Of a stretch of DNA of 64,000 nt, positions 57,801 to 64,000 are shown piece by piece. Under the pieces are notes generated by a model. The model saw only the letters and a program-made list of their open reading frames with translations, was not told the origin of the DNA and did not search any database. The translations under genes were made by a program, and so were the position numbers. Within the stretch, counting starts at the first letter, position 1. Each line of letters opens with the position of its first letter. Source of the DNA: Pictodentalium vernedei (Eukaryota; Mollusca; Scaphopoda; Dentaliida; Dentaliidae); NCBI GenBank assembly GCA_031216915.1, contig CM062290.1, positions 256,897,291-256,961,290 on the forward strand, written 5' to 3'.

Positions 57801-60641
57801 AGCCAGTGTCAAGAGTGGGTTTAGGTTAGAGGTTTTAGCCTTAATCCAGTTCATAGCTAGGACATTTTTTACGGTTGTGGTCAACAGGTACCTCCCAAGC
57901 TCCGCTAACACGGCTTTATTTAAGGCTTTAGGGTGTACTGAAGAATGCTTGTTACAGAATTTCAGTTGGATGTATTCAATACATTTGCAATCATTTCGAA
58001 TTACCTGTTCACCCCAAGTCTCACATCCGTACAGGAGTATCGGATTAATGAGTGAATCAAACAGTTTTTCTCTTACACGTGTCTGATCTTTCGACACATG
58101 CAAAAACTGTTTCTGTAACTTAAAGTAAGCCTTTAATGCCTTTGCTCGTAAACTAATGACGGCATCTGCAAAACTACCCGAGGCTGTTAGGTTAATACCT
58201 ATGTAGGTGTAATTAGTCATCGCATGCAACTGTTGACCGCTACACGTGAAAGAACCTACCAATTTCCTACCCGCTTTATTAAATATTAAAACTAGTTTTC
58301 TGTTGACTTATGGTGATCCTCCATTGTTTGCAGTACTGAGACAATAAGTCGATTGCATTTTGTAGCCCAGCCTCGGAAGTGGAGAGCAGAACCAAATCAT
58401 CCGCATGCTGCAAACACGGGAGTTCAACTCCTTGAATTTCGGGAATATCGTGTTCGGCACGACTGATGTGCTTCGGGATATCGTCAATAAAGGTGTTAAA
58501 CAATAACGGACTTAAAATATTCCCTAGCATCACGCCTACCGAGTTGTTAATTTTTTCAGAGAGAACATGCCCTGTCTTGACGCAAAATGTATTGTGAGTG
58601 AACATAGGTTTTATGGTGTTGTGGAGATTTCCAACGACTCCTTTCGGGGGGAGCTTATAGAACATGCCCTCTCTCCAAATTCTGTCAAATGCTTTATTAA
58701 ATTCAACAAAGCAAGCATATAATTTCCTGTTTTGATTGAACATTTTACTGATCAGGCTTTTAATTACAATGATATGATCCGACGTTTTGTGACCTTTCCG
58801 AAAACCTGCTTGATAAACATTTGGAGAGTCATTATTCGACAGAAACAAAGTTAGCCGCTCAGTTAGGATACTAATATACAATTTTCCAATATTACTGGTA
58901 ATTGTGATACCACGAAACTGATCAGGATGGTTTGCATTGGCAGCCTTGGGTATTGGAAACTATATACCCTTCAGACCATTTAGCGGGGAAAGTGCCACTA
59001 CATAACACTAAGTTAAACAGTTTAGTTAGCGCCGCGGCAGTTAGCGATTTTACAGATTTAATCATTTCATTCTTTATGCCATCAAGACCTGCAGATTTGC
59101 CTGTCTCTGATCTCGATATCGCAGCGCTAACCTCACTTTCGGATATGCTAACATTTAGTGATGTATTAAGATGAGAAGACTTTTCCATTCGTTCTAACTG
59201 TTCAGTAACTTCTTGCCTAAAAGCGTCGTCAGAGGCAGCCGTTGACTGCGGATTCCCAAGCTGTGTGTAATGATTTTTCCAATCCTGTCAAGATATATGA
59301 CTAGAACAACCGTCCCTGTCATTCAGGTTATCTTCCTGTTTTGAAATTGTGTCTCAAAATAATTTAGGATTGCTATTATGCTTTCTGTCTGTTTGATAAT
59401 ATTTTCTTTATACTGGGATTTGCGGCGTTTCAGCGTTCTCTCATATTTTCGCTTGAAAACATAATATCTACCGCGCAATATAGGGTCATATTTTTGAAAT
59501 AATTTACGCTGATAGATTAACCTTTTACTCATTTCCTGACAGCTACTGCCATACCAAGGTTTGGGTGGTTTACGTTCCCCAGAGGTTTTCTTACGATATT
59601 GCCTTACTCGCTAACAAACCTACGAGATATCATGAAGAATATCCTCAAACTTGCTCAAGCTTTCATGAGAACAAGAAAAGCCAGTTTGCAGGAAAGCACC
59701 AATGTTCGCACACGATGAGGCTAATTTAAATGCATGCACATACTTTTCTTTGTCCAAATCAGTCCAGATATAGTGAGAAGGAAACGGCTCACCATGGCTA
59801 GACGTTTTCTCACAAGAAAAAGATAGTTTTAATATATACCAGACTGGGCAATGGTCAGAGAGGATATTGAGCGGGTTCACTTTAAACACAGGCACACACC
59901 CAAGAAGTGATTCGCTGACAACGGCATAATCTACTGTTGCTTTCCCGTTGTACTGATGTGACGTGTATTCACCCAATGAATCACCGACTTTCCTGCCATT
60001 GAGAATCCTAATGCCAGCTTGAATACAACGGTCAAGTAATTTCCGACCCTGTGTATCAATTAGGCCCGTATCTCTACTTTGCCGTTTTTGGCATTTGTCG
60101 GGCTTGTATGATGGGTAAAGGGGTATGGCCTTACTGCGCTATCACCCGGCGTAAAATCAGGACAGTTCAAGACACCCTGGAGAATAATACTTCCGCGAGA
60201 ACTGAAATACAGGATTTCCTTACTTATTACTTCTAGCGTATCAAATTTTGAGCCCGGCTGAAATAAAGACGAGTTCATTGGAAGACAATATGCCTGACAA
60301 ATATAGATGTCACGATCTGTCATGAAACATTTACGATCGAGTTTAGGCCAAATTGCGTCTTCACTATCTGACGGAATGAATTTTATCCCGGAGGCTATAT
60401 TGTTCCGAACGTAGACTACCACCCCACCCTTTCGCTTATGACATCGTGTGCTTGAGTAATGAACATACCTGTCTGTGGAGACAACACTATCAGTTTGGGT
60501 CCATGTTTCCACTAAGCCTATGGTATCAAACCTTTCTATAGCATTCAGAAATTCTACACTTTTTAGTTTGTTGTCTCCGAGCTTGTTTTTAAAACCCTGC
60601 ATATTCCAGGAGCTAAGTTTTATATCGTTCATGTGCTTCAT
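57801..60641 (-). pseudogene. Non-LTR retrotransposon with AP-endonuclease and reverse transcriptase
   Basis: Runs in broken frames from 60641 downward. Endonuclease: IKLSSWNMQGFKNK, LVETW (catalytic Glu45), GGVVVYVRN, then GVLN (156-159) where the catalytic Asp of GDxN is lost; after a stop, KATVDYAVVSESLL and NILSDHCPVW (catalytic SDH) at 59620-59976. A basic linker follows at 59323-59532. Reverse transcriptase: SGKSAGLDGI-type fingers at 58922-59188 (GKSAGLDGIKNEMIKS), YQAGFRKGHKTSDHI, ACFVEFNKAFDRIWREG (motif A with Asp changed to Glu), GNILSPLLFN and HADD at 58396-58407 in place of YADD. Thumb: YTYIGINLTASGSF, LFDSLINPILLYGCETWGEQ and LAELGRYL (57783-58262). The 3' end is cut off in mid-reading frame by the half MITE. 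The clade is unassigned. Confidence 0.85.
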
Positions 60642-60660
60642 AGTTAGCTAATACGTCGGC

Positions 60661-60712
60661 CGAGTGCCAGAATGTTCTATGTCCCAACTTCTAGCACTCA
60701 AGTGACGAATTA
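60661..60712. repeat. Hairpin family E relative with apex and right-arm deletion
   Basis: GGCCGAGTGCCAGAATGTTC plus TATGTCCCA is followed by ACTTCTAGCACTCAAGTGACGA. Compared with the perfect hairpin at 17570-17643, the GGGACATAGAACA part of the right arm is gone. Confidence 0.65.
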
Positions 60713-60877
60713 TAGTCGATTGATTCATGGACTGTGAGAGAACTGTTGAGGCTGCTGGCACTTCTTGAGTAATTCCGATAACAGAATATTCATTATGTAT
60801 AAATATATACGTACATTTATGTTCTAAGAATGAAAATTAAGGGTCACAAATTTCAAAAGGAACGTAAGATTAATTAA

Positions 60878-61091
60878 CCCGTCACCTAACCAACGTAACG
60901 GCCATAGCCGACCAGCTTTATTCACAAAATGTGCAGAACAAATTTTATTACTAAAAAAAATGTTTTCTCTCCGAAATAGCCCGTGAAGTTCCTTCCATTG
61001 AGTGATCGGGGTCATAAGCTCTGTGTTTGAGGCCAAAGTTATTTTTTAGGTGATCAAAGACCTGGTTCGCGTGTGCTGTACAAGATAACGG
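60878..61091 (+). mobile_element. Diverged family A MITE
   Basis: TTAA lies at 60874-60877 and 61092-61095. CACCTAACCAACGTAACGGCC, CCGACCAGCTTTATTCACAAA, GGGTCATAAGCTCTGTGTTTG and AGTTATTTTTTAGG follow family A order. The core is altered and the right end is decayed. Confidence 0.65.
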
Positions 61092-61131
61092 TTAAATGCT
61101 ATATCAATACACGAAAATGAAACAAACGCAC

Positions 61132-61480
61132 GGGGCGCGTTGGCTTAGTAGGTAGAGGTGCAGGCTGCAAGCCGAGAGGTTCTCGGTTCGAATCCCACCT
61201 GCGGCAACCGCGTTGTATCCTTGGGCAAGACACTTCACCCCCATTGCCCACGTGATTACGGTAGCACTGTGTACTAAGACGTACTGCACGTCGACGGTGC
61301 CCTTGTCTTCAACCAAGCTTGTGAGGAGTTAGTATGTTGGGGAGCTGACAGTTGCTCGCCGTTGCTCGGTGGTTCTCTCCGTGTACTCCGGCTTCCTCGC
61401 CTGTAAAACTTTCGTGGTCATGATTAGCCATTGTGCAGAAATATGTGACCTTAAACACCAATAAATAAATATAATAATCT
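61132..61480 (+). mobile_element. tRNA-derived SINE
   Basis: Box A TTGGCTTAGTAGG at 61140-61152 and box B GGTTCGAATCC at 61185-61195. The body is AACCGCGTTGTATCCTTGGG and the 3' part is GATTAGCCATTGTGCAGAAA with AATAAATAAATATAATAAT. Pol III promoter boxes are intact, so the head is tRNA-like, but the sequence after box B is not tRNA. It is the left member of a duplicated block. Confidence 0.88.
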
Positions 61481-61710
61481 GACTCAAAAAGCTAAGCAAC
61501 TGATCTCCCAGAGCCCCAAGAATGATCAAAGGGAAGGCAAGCTGAACCCACGAAGACAGTTACAGTTTTTCGTGGTAAGTGTTTCGGTTTCTTTCCAAGT
61601 TAACCCTTTACCTTACATGAAAAGCAGACGACACTAGCCAAAAAAATTCGTGAATAACTAATTTTTTTCATTTTTTGTCTCAAAAACATAGGTTATGACC
61701 CCTCATTGGA
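61481..61710 (-). mobile_element. Duplicated flank plus family A MITE half (first copy)
   Basis: Unique flank 61481-61599, TTAA at 61600-61603, then CCCTTTACCTTACATGAAAA up to GACCCCTCATTGGAA, where the MITE stops at its centre. By eye, seven differences in about 230 bp separate this from 62154-62390. Confidence 0.85.
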
Positions 61711-61794
61711 ATAATATATAACAAATAGATTAACGTTATACAAAAAATTGTGTTACCCTAATTTATGTTTTTTGTGACTCAAAAGGGAGCGTGG

Positions 61795-62153
61795 TGGCTC
61801 AGTGGTAGACTGTTGGACTTCTATGCCCGACGTTCCGAGTGCAATCCCCGTCAGGGACGACCCGAGTTGTTACCTTGGGCAAGGCACTTTATCCCGGTTG
61901 CCTACATGGGGGGCACGATGACGCCGTATACTTATGCGTACTGCACATCGATGGTGCACATGTCTTCAACCGCTGTAACCCTTTTAAGCGGAGCTTGAAC
62001 AGAGTTAGAATGTTGAGGAGCTGACAGTTACTCGTCGATGCTCGATAGTTCTCTCCGGGTACTTCGGCATCCTCCACCCGTAAAACGTCACGGTCACGAT
62101 TAGCCATTATGCATAAGTATGTGACCTTAAACACCAATAAATAATAATAATAA
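61795..62153 (+). mobile_element. tRNA-derived SINE, different subfamily
   Basis: The head is GGGAGCGTGGTGGCTCAGTG. Box B is changed to GAGTGCAATCCC. The body is TTGTTACCTTGGGCAAGGCA and the tail AATAATAATAATAAT. It differs from the SINE at 61132 at roughly one base in four or five, although both sit in front of nearly identical flanks. Confidence 0.82.
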
Positions 62154-62279
62154 TCTGACTCAAAAAGCTAAGCAACTGATCTCCCGGAGCCCCAAGAATG
62201 ATCAAAGGGAAGGCAGGCTGAACTCACGAAGACAGTTACAGTTTTTCGTGGTAAGTGTTGCGGTTTCTTTCCAAGTTAA

Positions 62280-62627
62280 CCTTTTACCTAACATGAAAAG
62301 CAGACGACACTAGCTAAAAAAATTCGTGAATAACTAATTTTTTTCATTTTTTGTCTCAAAAACATAGGTTATGACCCCTCATTGGAACGAGCTCGACGAA
62401 CTCGTTCGTCGAGCTCGTTCCTCTGAGGGGTCAAATGGAGAGGAGGGTTTGCTAAGTGTTGAGCACTTGTCCTCCAATCCTTTTGCTATGTTTTTGTTGG
62501 CAAATAAATATATTTAAACTAACTAACCTATGTTTTTGAGACAAAAAATTTAAAAAAATAATGAAAATTAATTGACGAATTTTGAGAATAGCGCTGGCCG
62601 GTTTTTTCCGTTACGTTGGGTAAAGCG
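62280..62627 (-). mobile_element. TTAA MITE, family A, carrying a small LINE/SINE-tail-like insertion
   Basis: TTAA lies at 62276-62279 and 62628-62631. The core is expanded (GAACGAGCTCGACGAACTCG then TTCGTCGAGCTCGTTCC). At about 62434-62524 lies an extra piece, CAAATGGAGAGGAGGGTTTG ... GGCAAATAAATATATTTAAA, resembling the 3' tail of a retroelement. Confidence 0.85.
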
Positions 62628-62631
62628 TTAA

Positions 62632-64000
62632 GAAGCCTGCTGTGTTCTTTACTATATGCCCTTAACACATCGAAAGTCTGAACCCAAACCGAGGTTTTTT
62701 TACCTGCAAGAGAAGCCAAATCAGAAAAATCAAAGCCTCCCAGCTCTACACAGCTCATCAATTTAAATTACTATATTCTGTTTCACTCTAATGCTTCGGT
62801 ATTGTTGTAACCATTGACTTATTCGCTGCGACATGATATGGCCTTGGATGTTAACTACGCAAAAGTGTGGTTAAACCCTAATAAATATATTAATAAGTAA
62901 CGATTTATTCTCACCAGACAACTTTTACAGACCAGGGTTAACAATTCTTGGAAAATTCTGTAAAGAACTCTCCAAATATAGGCCAACATACGTGTACAGG
63001 TAGAGCGCACTCCACGCGAAGTAATTTGTGGGAGATTATATAGCGTTAAATTATACCCGTATTCTCGGATCATGAAGACTTTGATTATCTGCAATAATTA
63101 ACGATGGCCTAAAATTCATGCGGGAAGCAGAAACAATTCTTTTAAGTGAATCTTGCAAGGAAAATAATGAGAAACAACTTTTATTCTCGCAAAATGTTCA
63201 TTTGATTCTTGTCTTAGATTCTGAAAGTATCGTTAAAACACGAAAAATTCTATTCATTCTTTGTCCCATTATAATAAGGTGACACTTTGAGTTAGCAGTG
63301 TGTTTAGTGAAATCTTAGCTACCAAAACAGGCGGTCAAGACTTCACTAGAAACCACTGCAGGGGCTTCCACGAATGGGACCACCAAAAACATGGATGTTG
63401 AAACATGTGTTCGACACGTGTTATAAATGTACAGATAAGATGAGAAACTTATCAAAAGTGCAACTAGACCCTTAGGGGTTAAACTGAAGTGTATATAATA
63501 AAAAATGAGTTTTTTTACTATGGAATGTGTACTGATTATACTCACAAGGACATAAGGGTACTCACAAACAGCAAATTATTAAAGAATTGAAAACTGATTC
63601 CCAAAACCAAATTTGAAGGCCCGAAACGTCTCCTCAGTGCCGTAGGGCGTGGCGACGTCCGAAGCCAAGCCAATCCCCGATGAAGAACGGATGTCTGACC
63701 CTCAGAATTCTATAGCGAAGTTCCGGAAAATTATGGATTGGTTAATTGGGTTACTGGCCTCTTCGCCATGAAAAAACAGCAATGTTTTCGGTGTCTAATA
63801 TCCGAAAACGACGTCTAAAAAAATTTCACTTATTGCAGGAATACACTTTCTTCCTGGTGTCGAACATCCGAAAACGACGTCTAAAAATGAAGGAGTTGAC
63901 TCGCGTAGAAACACGCGAGTCCTCTCCTGCAGAATTATCTTTTTTTAAGCTGCGTTTTCTGTTTCAGACAGTGAGAAGGTGGAATTGCCAAATCGATATA
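62632..64000. other. Intergenic to window end
   Basis: No gene was recognised. A direct repeat, GGTGTCTAATATCCGAAAAC and GGTGTCGAACATCCGAAAAC each followed by GACGTCTAAAAA, lies at 63789 and 63857. A hairpin GACTCGCGT...ACGCGAGTC is at 63898-63922. Confidence 0.4.

Noticed and set aside
61132-61206. Working tRNA gene
   Set aside because: Boxes A and B are present, but the sequence continues into a SINE body and no full cloverleaf closes.
61104-61316. Open frame over a SINE; similar ones at 54678-55068, 52090-52428 and 61765-62137
   Set aside because: They fall inside tRNA-derived SINEs and recur with them. They are not genes.

Overview
This is non-coding-rich eukaryotic (metazoan) DNA. It is AT-rich and has no operon structure. 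It is packed with degraded non-LTR retrotransposons, tRNA-derived SINEs, microsatellites and very many palindromic miniature elements (MITEs). The LINE types (CR1/L2-like, a Daphne/CR1-like element, RTE, L1/Tx1-like), SINEs ending in AATAAATA-type tails, and one intronless rhodopsin-class receptor fit a marine invertebrate such as a hemichordate, echinoderm, lancelet or spiralian. The sequence alone does not settle which.
The only convincingly intact protein-coding gene is a 358-residue class A G-protein-coupled receptor on the minus strand at 26987-28063. All other recognisable coding sequence is broken retrotransposon: a LINE at 1-2487 interrupted by a MITE; two copies of one CR1/L2-like family (8937-9957 and 31011-32740); an internally deleted RTE (36190-37650); a LINE C-terminus at 38376-39180; a 5'-truncated L1/Tx1-like insertion with a 16-bp target duplication (41968-43624); and an endonuclease-plus-reverse-transcriptase LINE at 57801-60641.
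The dominant theme is palindromic DNA. At least four families of about 200-250 bp (called here A, B, C and D) are flanked by TTAA and begin and end with CCCTTT/AAAGGG-type or CCCC/GGGG termini, which is the signature of piggyBac-type non-autonomous elements. Each folds on itself around a central palindrome. Families A and B have unrelated arms but the same 14-bp ends and the same roughly 49-bp core, centred on GAACGAGCTCG and its inverse. Several copies are half-elements that stop at the centre of symmetry, so the palindrome looks like a breakage point. One B element sits inside a larger TTAA element (CTCTTTTGGCGCG ends), and the same composite occurs twice, at 25038-25626 and 51353-51961.
Layout: 1-3.5 kb LINE and palindromic repeats; 5-8.4 kb MITEs, including a hAT-type MITE with a perfect 8-bp duplication and a B element inside it; 9-10 kb LINE; 11-21 kb scattered MITEs; 22-26.7 kb degenerate short-motif arrays and the first composite; 27-28 kb receptor gene; 28-35 kb MITEs, LINE copy and CT microsatellite; 36-45 kb three LINE fragments; 45-56 kb MITEs, SINEs and the second composite; 56-64 kb a LINE and a tandemly duplicated SINE-plus-half-MITE block. 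No transposase that could mobilise the MITEs is visible in the window.
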